The position numbers and the translations under genes were made by a program. This document shows positions 54,780 through 64,000 of a stretch of DNA of 64,000 bases, piece by piece. Under the pieces are notes generated by a model. It saw only the letters and a list, made by a program, of their open reading frames with translations, was not told where the DNA came from and searched no databases. The stretch's first letter is position 1, and each line of letters opens with the position of its first letter. This DNA comes from Rhododendron vialii. Lineage: Eukaryota > Streptophyta > Magnoliopsida > Ericales > Ericaceae. The stretch covers positions 40,750,611 through 40,814,610 of the forward strand of contig NC_080558.1 of assembly GCF_030253575.1 (NCBI RefSeq), read 5' to 3'.

Positions 54780-57700
54780 TCAGCTCAATCCGTAAATAGT
54801 TTCACAGCCAGAATCCTCTTCGGATGGCATCATATTTAGATCAGGTAAAACGAAACATCTTGCTGTGGTCTCGACTTCCTTTTCTGCTTTACATGAATCC
54901 ATAGGTGGAAAATCTTGATGCATTATTGTCGGCGAGACTGGAACTTGATGAGCAAAAGTACAAGCTTCTGAGAAAGTTGGTTGGCCGGAATTTGCAGCCA
55001 TTTTCATTGCTGAATCTAAGTGTGGATCAAGCTGCAAAAATAATGTTTACATCACGATTTTGCATTTTCTGGCATCCTAATTGTCATTATACAAGAAAAT
55101 AACTGATAAAGCAAATGTAGAAAGCGTAAAAGTAAGAGAAAACAACAGGTACTATACTTGAAGCCAGAAGTAGAAAAAGGATAAAATAGATGGAAAGATT
55201 TGATCACTGGAACCGCTTCTTTACTTATAGGACACCAACATTAACATTGTGGAGGATACTCAACAAAAATATCTTTGTAGGCTAAAAGAAAAGGGAAAAT
55301 GATGGCCAAGGACGTGTTTTTGATAATTAATACCCGTCAAGAACATTTTCAGCATTAATAAATGTTCTCAGCACGTTCTTGACGGGTATTAATTATCAAA
55401 ACACGTCCTGGGCCGTCATTTTCCCAAAAGAAAACTGTGAATGCCATCTTCGTTTACACAAACGTAGTATGGCTTACCAAAGAAAAAGGCAGGGAGGAGT
55501 CGGAATCTATTACCTCTTCTTCCTTAGGTTTGAATCTCTCCCCCTCTCTCCCTCTCTTCTTTCTCTCAAGGGAGTTGAGTTTGTTCACCCTCCACTTAAG
55601 AGGGTGAACATTACCCTCCTTCCCATTGGTTGAAATGGTGTGAATCTCACCACAAAGTAATGTCATGCTTACCAAAAAGTGTATTGCACGGGTAGGACCT
55701 ACACCATTTCAACCACCAATAAGAAGGAAGGTAATGTTCACCCTCTTTTAAGGAAGGTGAACAAAATTGTACTCCTCTCAAGGGGATTCACACTAAACTA
55801 TCACAGGTAGTTACAATTAAATAAGTGAGAGATTTCGTGTGGATTACAGATCTAATTTTACCAATTCTTATATATTCATCTGGACACACCATACCAACTT
55901 GGCATTAGTTCGTGAAAAACAAGTTTTCGGCTGAAGACTGTATTAGAACACATTCCATTCCCTAAATGAGGAATACCAGCAGCAAATGCAACAGATTCAG
56001 ATCAGGACATAGATTAGAGGGGAAAAGAGTAACTTGGTTACCTTGATTTTCTTAAAATTCTCGCTTCTGGCTTTCTGTTCGTTAAGTGTGACACGTACAG
56101 TTGATATCTCCTGTGAGACAAATATAAGTAAAACCAAAAAAATTAGGATCAACCCCATCAAACACATATAAACTTGAGTTCTAGAAGATGCTTTATGTTG
56201 CTTACTTTCTTCAAATGTATCCTTTCCTTCAGCAGCAAATTCTCTTCCTCTCTAAGTTCAGCAAACGTCTAACATGAAAAATCAAGAAAAGAACGTCAAA
56301 TCACACAAAGCAATAGTTAGAGAATTATGAACTTAGGTTTACAGTGCAGTTGGTAGGATGGGTTCCAGATTACAATGGGGAATAAAAATTAGAATATTGC
56401 AAACGTCGCAAATGAAGACCAGTGAATTACAAACTTAGGATATTGCATATGTTGCATTTCGATGTGATGAAAGCAAGAAAAATTAGGAAGGAGATCTCCG
56501 TCCAAAGAACTATAAAAGATACCTTTTTCTTTCTTGATCGCTTGTTGATGGCGGTAGAGCCTATGGTGTCATTATTAAAATCACCCTGAAAGCAGAAACG
56601 GATCGAATTACAAACAGGGAATAACAACTGAGGAAAGAAAGATCTCAGAAAAAGGTCATGCACTTCATTATTATTCAAAAATCTAATCTCAATTGTGAAG
56701 TGGCTTGATAAGATAACTGTTAACAGGGTATGGAAAGCGATAGATGAGATGGAATAAATTTGGCTACACACATACATCATCACCTCATTATTGTCAACCC
56801 TAAATTTTTTTCAGAGAGAGAGAAGAGATCCACTCTAAATGGATAAGCTCAAGCCCACCCAAAACGACATCAAACCAGCTCTTGGGCCATTAACCCAGAA
56901 AAACAAGAAATATCAGAGTGGGGCAATTCTAAAAACTACATGAGTCACCCTCCAACAGATGATCTAATCAGCCAGCAAGGAAGCAACAGAGCAAAATTTA
57001 CGGCGTTATATGAAAATTAAAAATAAAAATAAGCCAAAAAATAAAAATCCATTCCAGGAACAGAAAGAAAAACCCTAGTAAGGTTTCTTCAAGGGAAGAG
57101 CTCCTAAACTGCTACACAGAAGTCCACTGATAGGAAAATCGTCGGGGGGCCGCGGGGCCACCTCGCTTTCTCCTTGGCCATTTCTACCATTCATTGGCTC
57201 GACAATTCAACTCATATACTGTTGAAAAAGAACGTGATCACATAGTGTAATCACCCACATATCCAATCAAACTACTAAAATTTCCAAGAATAATCACTTC
57301 ACCAATTACTAGTATCATCCAACATCAACTGAGGTCCCATCTAGAGTGGACCCATCCCGTCAGTTCGGCATTAAAGTTCTAATCTTTGCACTGGAGCCTG
57401 ATAACTTTTTCTTCGCATAAAGTAAATATAACTTCTGGAATAAATAAAGGGGACCCAAGATAAACGAACCAGAGAGACTCGCATTCAATCTCTCTCAAAT
57501 TTTGGTCAAGATCACTCTCTCTCTCTCTCTCTCCGAAAAAGTTGTCGGCTCCGCATTTACACACACAGTGACGCGGAATCGTTTCTCGGTACCGTGACTT
57601 CAAAACTTGTCAAGATCCGATACCTATCAACGCCTCCCCTTCTCATATGCGCCGTTAATTCCACTGCACTTTTTGACTCATCTTAATCCAACGGCACACA

Positions 57701-59781
57701 ATCATCCCATATAGGAGTATTTTTTTTTTTTTTTAATCATCATCATCCCATATACTCCATTTCAACATTAAAGGGGCCCACATTACCACCAACCAAATTT
57801 AAAAATAAAAATAAAAAATCGCAAGGTCAGAGGATCGACCCACCCGCTGATTGCGTGGTCGCGCCCACATCTGATGCCATCTATCTTTAATTCCTTCCCA
57901 TAAACGCCTTAAATACAAACAAAAGCATCCACCACTAAAACCACTACCCCGAATTACAACCCCTAAACAAGCAACAAAATAAATTAATTAATTAATTTTA
58001 CTCCAGACTTTTTCTTTTATTCAAATATCCTTTTATCTCATTTTACTTTTATTCATGTAAAAGTACAAAAAGAGAATAAATTCACAATTTCACTTTGAGT
58101 AAGATAACAGAAGGACAATTACATGAAGAAAAAGAGCGAAAAAATCAATTCCGAATAAAAACAGAATGGGAAACACGAGAGGCTGAGGCCCCAAGTGCAG
58201 AAACCCCACGAGAGTGGGGGTCCACGGCGACTAACTCCCAAGTTATCATAATGACCAAAAAGCCCTTGCTCAGGCTCCTAATTTTGACCCCACTGTCAAA
58301 GGGCACTTTTTTGTCAAAAACCAAAAAGGGGTCTCCCTCCAAGTGGAGGGGATTTTGGGGAAGCTTCGTCGTTGTCAACTCCTCAACACCCCCCCCCCCC
58401 CCCCCAAACTCAGGTAGCTGAGAAGTGGGATGGGGATGCTGCCAAACAGCTTCTCGCCGAGCAACTAATCCAGACATTCATCTCGAAACAGATAGCTCAG
58501 ATCGAATTTGAACCGTCCGTGTCAAGATGAATGACCTGATCAGCTGCCTCCCGGGCCCTGGGAAGTTACAAGCTAAAACAGTAATCTCTTCATTTCACAA
58601 AATACATGTCCCTCCCCCCACCCCCGATAAGAATGCCAAACACAAAATAAAATGGACAGGTTAACGAAAAAGAGGCGAAAGAGAATAAAAACTCCCAACT
58701 CCGATTAAAAACAAACAAACAAATTAATTAAATTAAATTAAAAATCCCAAACAACTTTCCGTTTCGACTGGCCTCACGTGACGCGAAAATACATTTCCAC
58801 ACCACAATGACCAAGGGCAATTTCGTCCAACAACAAGAGAGAGAAGATGGGATAGAGATGACACCGTATCTAAGCAGTAGATCGAAGATCGAGCGTGCTG
58901 TTCCCCTGACTCCGCTGGATCTGTCCAATTACGAAAATGCCCTTCCCCATCGACGTACCAGGAGAATCATATGGACCATTTTACCGACGTAATAAAGACT
59001 GAAGAATAGACAAACGAGGACCTGACAACGACGCAGCCACCGCTCTCTCACAGTTCACACGTCGTGAACGAGAAAAAGAATCGACTGCCGAGGGCATAAT
59101 CGTCATTTAACCAGAGAAAAAGCCATTCGATGACAAGAAAGAAACTCCTCGTCGTTGTCGTCGATTGAAAAATTCTTCAACGATGGGGCTCGTGGCGGTA
59201 ATTTTACTCATCTTCCGGGGGTAGTCCGGTCAACGTAAAAACTCGACAGCATGACAGATCAATTGGCCGGGAAATGATCATCATCGAAGAAGATGAGGAA
59301 GACGTGAATAACAGGAGAAACAGAGGGCAAGATTGTAAAAGTGACTCAACACAGCAATTTGCATAAATAAAACGCCACGACGAATAGAGACTCTGAAACC
59401 GTTGCGGAAACCGAGAAACAGAGAGAGAGAGAGAGAGTCTGAGGCGTAATTAGCTCACCGGCCAGTGGTATTTCACGTAATTTTTTTTGGGTATTTCACG
59501 TAGCTCAGTCGCCAGTGGTATTTCAGTCATTCGACAGAAGAAGAAAAAATCTGACACCATCGCCGCCGTAGACGGCGGAAGAGAAGGTCAGAGAGTCAGA
59601 GACATAAGATGATCCAGAGGTGAAGAACGTGAGAAATAGAGGGTAAACTTGTCATAACAAACCCAACACAGCGATTTGCAGCGGTTAAAAAAAAAACACC
59701 ACAACGAATAGAGTTGAAAACCATTATGGAAAAAGTTTCGGAAAAAACCAGCGAGTCACTAAGACGTAATTAGCTCACTCG

Positions 59782-59832
<51 letters not shown>

Positions 59833-60168
59833 CAAGATATGAACCTTATCAGATCTGCTGGCGGAGGAACGATCGGAGGGACGGGACGACTCGTCAGATC
59901 CGTCGACGGCGGGGGAGAAGTCGGCGCTGCCGCCGCCGTAGCTCCAGGAGAGGGGTGTGGTGGGGCTGCATCTGCTAGGCTCCTTCTTTGAGGCGTTGGC
60001 GGCGGCTGGGGGTGGTTTGGAGCGCGGCTGGCGGTGGCCCCACCTCAGCGGCGGCGGCGGCGATGATGATGATGATGGTGACGACGACTGCTTGAGGCGG
60101 AACAAGAGCTCGACCACTACGGCGTCGTCGGTTAAGGCGGCCGTTACCCACTCGTCCGTTGTGGTCAT
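54780..60168 (-). CDS. Basic leucine-zipper-like protein with C-terminal DLNxxP (EAR) motif, five exons
   Basis: Complete 256-residue protein. Exons on the minus strand: 59845-60168, 56523-56585, 56206-56268, 56042-56110, 54780-55031; all junctions are GT-AG, phase 0, and the frame is open. N-terminus: TDEWVTAALTDDAVVVELLF then a Ser/Pro-rich part with LRWGHRQPRSK and SPTTPLSWSYGGG. Residues 123-129 are basic (KRSRKKK), followed by a zipper-like helix with Leu, Leu, Leu, Val at seven-residue spacing (ELREEENLLLKERIHLKKE). The C-terminus has LPDLNMMPSEEDSG; DLNxxP is a recognised EAR motif that recruits TOPLESS co-repressors. It lacks the N-x7-R/K pattern of true bZIP DNA-binding regions. I recall a plant family of unknown function with this layout but cannot name it. 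Likely a nuclear repressor or adaptor; that is inference. Intron 1 is 3.26 kb. Confidence 0.85.
55293..55425. repeat. Near-perfect 133 bp hairpin MITE with 9 bp target duplication, intron 4
   Basis: GGGAAAATGATGGCCAAGGA, CGTGTTTTTGATAATTAATA and CCCGTCAAGAAC are mirrored by GTTCTTGACGGG, TATTAATTATCAAAACACG and TGGGCCGTCATTTTCCC. AAAAGAAAA occurs on both sides (55284-55292 and 55426-55434); nine bases suits Mutator-like elements. Confidence 0.9.
55560..55795. repeat. Second hairpin MITE in intron 4
   Basis: TTGTTCACCCTCCACTTAAG, AGGGTGAACATTACCCTCC and GGTTGAAATGGTGTG mirrored by CACCATTTCAACC, GGAAGGTAATGTTCACCC and GGAAGGTGAACAAAA. Each arm also contains its own small palindrome (TTCACCC...GGGTGAA). 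Confidence 0.75.
58389..58405. repeat. Poly(C) tract in intron 1
   Basis: Seventeen consecutive C on the plus strand (G on the gene strand), preceded by CCTCAACA. Sequencing of such runs is error-prone, so the length may be unreliable. Confidence 0.9.
59295..59783. repeat. Diverged 300 bp tandem duplication in intron 1
   Basis: GAGAAACAGAGGGCAAGATTG, AACACAGCAATTTGCA, CCACGACGAATAGAG and GACGTAATTAGCTCAC-type phrases at 59310-59470 recur at 59630-59780 (GAGAAATAGAGGGTAAACTTG, AACACAGCGATTTGCAG, CCACAACGAATAGAG, GACGTAATTAGCTCACTCG). A smaller repeat CCAGTGGTATTTCA occurs within (59463 and 59512). Confidence 0.75.
59784..59830. repeat. (GA)n microsatellite just inside intron 1
   Basis: Forty-seven bases of GA; on the gene strand it is a CT run starting 14 bases after the splice donor of exon 1. 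Confidence 0.95.
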
Positions 60169-60182
60169 CTAGCACAGCAAAG

Positions 60183-60220
<38 letters not shown>

Positions 60221-60300
60221 GGGGATGTGGAAATGTGGGGTGGCGGAGAGAGAGAAAACGTGTATATATATATAGTATGGATATATATTAGTATTATATA
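60169..60300 (-). promoter_or_regulatory. Leader and core promoter region of the DLNxxP gene
   Basis: On the gene strand a CT microsatellite (60185-60214) lies just upstream of the start codon. Farther upstream is a TATATATATA run at 60262-60273, a plausible TATA box about 95-105 bp before the ATG. Assignment is by position only. Confidence 0.4.
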
Positions 60301-61472
60301 ATTCGGAAATTAAAAGGAAAATGGGCAAGTGAACGCATTCATCTACGTACGGTACGTATGGAGTGGAGGAGTATATTTTTCGGGGGTTTTGTTTGTCTGC
60401 GGTCTAGTTTTTAGATTTTACTGTGTACCCGATGGGGTGTGGGCCCAATGTGAATCTCCAATTCGATTATCTAAAGCACAGATTTTGTAGTAGTACAACT
60501 CTTCAATAAGATGGAGTACTTCATTAACGTCGATAAGTTTGAGAATTTATTTTTTGGCTTTTTATTTTTTATTTTTTAATTTTTTAGCTTTTTGGGTTAT
60601 GTCAAAATGTATTTTTAAATTTAGTAGAGTATTTGGATGATAAGTTCATAATGTATTTTGAAACATGATTAGTGTTTAGAAGATACGTGCAGAATGTATT
60701 CTATAGGTCTTTTTGTTAACCAAAATGAAAAAAAGTAAAAAATGAGAAGTGAAAAAGCTCCTCTCCTCCCACTTTTTACTTATCTTCTTTAAACCAAAGA
60801 ACCGATAACTCATTTTTCTGAAAATGCATTCTCCCGACAGCCAGCCAAACATGCAAATGCTGAAAATGGAAATGTGAGAAGTGGAAAAATTGGGCGGCCA
60901 AATAGGCACTTAGCCTTTTAGAGCATGTACACAAAAGTAGCCAAATGAACACTTTTAGGTATTTTACCTAATTTAGGACACGAAAACAGGTTGCACTAGC
61001 TTCGGCAAACTGGTAGCCATTTTTCCTTCACAAAAAATGCTCGGTGTATATAACGAGCCACTGTTCACAATGTATCTATTATAATATTACTTGTTTCTCT
61101 CGCCTCCCTCCCACTCTCTTATTCACACTGGTGTCCTTTCTCTATTATAATATTATAATATTATTTGTATCTATTATAATATTTTTTGCCGGTTTGGGAT
61201 GGAGTAAAATAGAAAGGCTGTTGTAAGTGGGATGGAATTTTCGATAAGAATGGGTAGGTAAAATGTACTATTCATAGTCATTTTTTCTCACAACTGATGT
61301 ACATGCTCTTAGGGACAGATTATTCATCAGTGTCAAGCCTCTTTCCATCAAACATTACGCTAGAGTCCACATATTTAATCTCGGGTCTCGCAAAATTTTG
61401 AGTGTGGTTGAGGAGAATTCTGAGGCACCACGTGACGGTGCCCCATAAGCAATGAATAACTTTTCGGTTTTA
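60301..61472. other. Intergenic stretch
   Basis: AT-rich. A MITE-like pair of ends AGAGCATGTACACAAAAGTA (60921) and TGATGTACATGCTCTTA (61294-61310) encloses about 390 bp: TAGAGCATGTACA against TGTACATGCTCTTA, a further likely Harbinger-type element with TTA-like flanks. No gene. Confidence 0.5.
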
Positions 61473-61683
61473 GGGGAGTGATTTCCACACCCTTTTTTAC
61501 TAACCACGCCATTTTTTTTTTTTTTTTGTGTCTTTTTAGTATGTGTAGTTACCAAAACACTTTCACTTTTTCGTTGTTATCCAATTGAAATAATTTTTCT
61601 ACAAAGTTTTAAAACATTTTAATACACGAAAAACATAAATGGGAATACGATTAGTAAAAAGGAGAGTGTGAAAATCATCCCCT
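61473..61683. repeat. Family C-like MITE
   Basis: GGGGAGTGATTTCCACACCC and GGAGAGTGTGAAAATCATCCCC are inverted ends; the inner sequence is A/T homopolymer-rich. Confidence 0.65.
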
Positions 61684-62813
61684 TAGTTTTGATCTTTTTA
61701 CAATGTAGGAGCAGTGTATGATCATGTGATGTGCATGCATTATGGGACCCACTTTCACAAAAAAAAAAAAAATTGAACAACAAAAAATCGATCATATTAT
61801 TAATAAACCAAAACAAAGAGTTATAGAGTAACGTACAACGATGATAGACTATAGTGTACGTCATCACAACGAAAAATTAGCATTCCAAGAGACTAGACCC
61901 ACTTCAAATTCCGTTATTTGTTTTGAACCGTCTATTTTGTTTGTATTGTCAAGTAGGTAGTTCATATGAAAATTAAGATTGATCGGACATCGAAATCTAT
62001 ACTTCCAAAAAGGCATCTTTTTAAAAAAAAGAAAAAGCCATAGATAATCGAACACAACAAAAGTGTTTTCCGGGAAAAAAAAAAAGTGATTAGACCATAT
62101 GCCTTCCTGTACGCGATTAGTTTGAATTTTTTTTAGAACAGTGATTTTTGCATATATATTTGCACTATTTAAGTCCTTTTTTGTACTTTAATCTGTTTTT
62201 TTTTAAAATACATTGGGAGTATTATTATAAATGCACATAATTTATGATGAAAAAAGTGGAAATGGACAAAAAAAAATTGCAAAAACTCAATTGCAATGAT
62301 TTTAACATTCCTTTTTTTAATGGATTTTCACACTCTCTTTTTTCTAGAAATGCACTTTCTTTTTTTGGCCCTTGCAATGTGAATTTATAAAGTTGTCCTC
62401 TCAAATGCGGTAGATTATACAAATGAAAGGTTAATCTTATAAATTAACATACAAATGAACCAAAAAAAAGTGTGGTTATAAAAACGGAGAGGGTAAAAAT
62501 CATTACTTTTTTTTTTTTTTTTTTATAAATGGATTTCTTTTGTGTTGTTTCAGATTAGAAATGTGACATGAAAGTGTATCTGTATTTTTGTCTCGACTAC
62601 TTTTTAAGGAACTTATTTTATACCACCTTTTTATGTTGTGTTTGTGAAGCCTAACTCGGTTCGGCTTGTATTTCGCTAACCCTTTGGAGTTCGACGTGTC
62701 CTATCAAGTCACAAGGTCCAGGGTTATACTGTAAATAATTGATATACGCCACTTCCGAGTTCCAATGGAATATGTAATTGAACTGTGTTATTCGAACAGA
62801 TAATTGCACACAG
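61684..62813. other. Intergenic stretch with a possible family C relative
   Basis: Near 62318-62510 GGATTTTCACACTCTC and GGAGAGGGTAAAAATCATTA are weakly inverted, like family C. Otherwise AT-rich DNA with T runs (62508-62524). No gene. Confidence 0.4.
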
Positions 62814-63153
62814 ATCGCGCACAGATTTTTGTGTGGGTCAACTTTGGGTCCCACACAAATAATTCGAGTTCTTCATTAAATGTAAAATATTTTTTTCAAG
62901 GGTCTCCGCTAAAAATTAGCTCAATCCGATACCTATAGGTGCTCGATCCAATCATCTAATTTTTAATTTTTCATTCGGATTTTAGGATAATGAAAAGTTA
63001 GATGATTGGATTAAGCACCGATAGGTATTGGATTGAGCTGATTTTTCGCGAAAGGCCTTTGAAAAAATGCTGTACATTTAATGAACGGTTCGAATTGTTG
63101 TGTGGGACCCAAAATGGGCCCCATACAAAAGTCTGCGCGTTATCTGTGTGCAA
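62814..63153. repeat. Family B hairpin MITE with TAA flanks
   Basis: Ends TTGCACACAGATCGCGCACA and TGCGCGTTATCTGTGTGCAA are inverted; inner arms TTCATTAAATGTAAAATATT, AAAAATTAGCTCAATCCG, ATACCTATAGGTGCTCGATC with complements. TAA lies on both sides (62811-62813, 63154-63156). Relatives at 16506 and 16899. Confidence 0.8.
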
Positions 63154-63627
63154 TAAGTCAGTGTCAACAGACTTATTGCATGTAATTTTCTGTTTTCTTT
63201 CACCCTATACGTAGGGAAGACTGGTATGCGCTATGGATGTAGTCGTAGGAATACACAAAGCATAACTATTACAAAGAGAGATAGTAATAAAGACTACAAT
63301 GCATGTGGGCTTACACCCAAGCCCATTCTATTTAACTGTTGGGGAGTAAAAAGTTTAGGGCAGTACACAAATTCACCAGCGCCAATCCAAGCCCCGCACA
63401 CAGACCACGGCCCTAGTCATGGTCCAGGCAGTGATGCGTGCGTGCGCGTGTGGTAAATGGGTCGAAACCCATTTTATCCATACTCTCTCTCCCTATAAAA
63501 CCGAGGTGTGCCCCAAAGGCCCTAGATTTTATGTCTAATTTGAGTTAAATATACCCACCAGAGTTTGAAACTTCGAGCAACGTGAGATTAAATACAAATG
63601 ATGACTTTTCAGTTTTCACTAACGGTG
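63154..63627. other. Intergenic stretch
   Basis: A 76-residue plus frame (63226-63456) shows no domain. Slightly GC-richer near 63380-63450, ending (GCGT)n-like GCGTGCGTGCGCGTG. No gene called. Confidence 0.35.
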
Positions 63628-63782
63628 TCAAATGGGCGGGTTTGGACTAAATTGGATAAATTGTAAGTGGTTTGGATCTTTAATGGGTCATTGACTCATT
63701 TAGACCCATTAATTATGAGTTCAACTACACATACATAACCTGACCCATTTATTTAAAATCAAATCCGCCCCGCCCATTAACC
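63628..63782. repeat. Short MITE with AATGGGCGGG ends
   Basis: TCAAATGGGCGGGTTTGG and CAAATCCGCCCCGCCCATT are inverted, with inner AATGGGTCATTGACTCATTT and GACCCATT motifs. A related phrase, GTGGGCGGATTTGGGCGGG, occurs at 19422. This type of repeat is common in plant genomes. Confidence 0.65.
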
Positions 63783-63879
63783 CAATTACAGTTTTACTTC
63801 TTTTTTTTTTGTTCTTCTTCTTCTTTTATTTTTTTAGTCTTAGATAAAAATGTAAAATTCAGATATACCATTAATAATT

Positions 63880-64000
63880 TTATAAAACACATGAAAAAAT
63901 TGAGTGACTTATTTTTTGTCCTTATTCTTTTTTCTTTTTTTTTGCATTTGTTTGTTTTGCGTTAAACTTTTGTGACTTATTGATTCGTCTCAACTAGAGG
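63880..64000. repeat. Family A MITE cut by the window end
   Basis: TTTTTTGTCCTTATTC, GCATTTGTTTGTTTTGCG, TTAAACTTTTGTGACTTATTG and ATTCGTCTCAAC are the left arm of family A. Confidence 0.7.

Noticed and set aside
58095-58477. Opposing frames of 108 and 110 residues in intron 1 of the DLNxxP gene
   Set aside because: Centred on a poly(C) tract and biased sequence, with no domain.
1-64000. CRISPR arrays, prophage, operons or bacterial defence systems
   Set aside because: The window is plant nuclear DNA; the repeats seen are MITEs, microsatellites and tandem repeats without regular spacers.

Overview
The window is plant nuclear DNA, most likely from a dicot. The evidence is spliced genes with GT-AG introns, a plant-only receptor kinase, an ALF4 homologue, patatin-type lipase exons, a Ty1-copia element, L1-type LINE debris and dense MITEs. 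I cannot name the species. No bacterial, organellar, CRISPR, rRNA or tRNA gene signal was seen. Layout, left to right. (1) 810-3155, + strand: a complete three-exon LRK10-like (rust-resistance type) non-RD receptor kinase. (2) 4693-9969, - strand: a full-length Ty1-copia retrotransposon with both LTRs, a GTTGC target duplication, a primer-binding site and one uninterrupted gag-pol frame broken only by 11 stop codons; it sits inside an older retroposon-like sequence. (3) 10.35-17.2 kb: no gene; a diverged duplication, 89-90 bp tandem repeats and many fold-back MITEs, one with its empty site preserved in the sister copy. (4) 17.4-21.4 kb: decayed LTR-like sequence and MITEs. (5) 21.4-34.4 kb, - strand: a family of broken patatin-like lipase genes (one nearly full-length pseudogene, one deleted copy, one single-exon relic), interleaved with LINE fragments, a hAT-like element, a tandem duplication and a fold-back/MULE-like element. 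(6) 35.2-37.5 kb: a hAT-like element carrying a nested hairpin, MITE fragments and a tandem duplication just upstream of the next gene. (7) 37726-49241, + strand: a 14-exon ALF4 homologue (inhibitor of SCF ubiquitin ligases in Arabidopsis) with one extra base in exon 7, and introns that have received a LINE tail, a 1.1 kb Harbinger-type element, a SINE and a hAT-like MITE. (8) 50.07-54.7 kb: SINE-like and fold-back elements and two short-period tandem repeats. (9) 54780-60168, - strand: a complete five-exon gene for a 256-residue nuclear-looking protein with a basic patch, leucine zipper and C-terminal DLNMMP (EAR-type repression) motif. (10) 60.2-64.0 kb: AT-rich intergenic DNA with more MITEs. 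The genes look independent and do not form a pathway. The coherent story is repeat biology: at least three recurring hairpin MITE families, transposons nested in transposons, a copia element apparently silenced by transition mutations, and a lipase cluster dying by several routes. Exon borders were derived by hand from splice signals, reading phase and family resemblance; no alignment or search was run.
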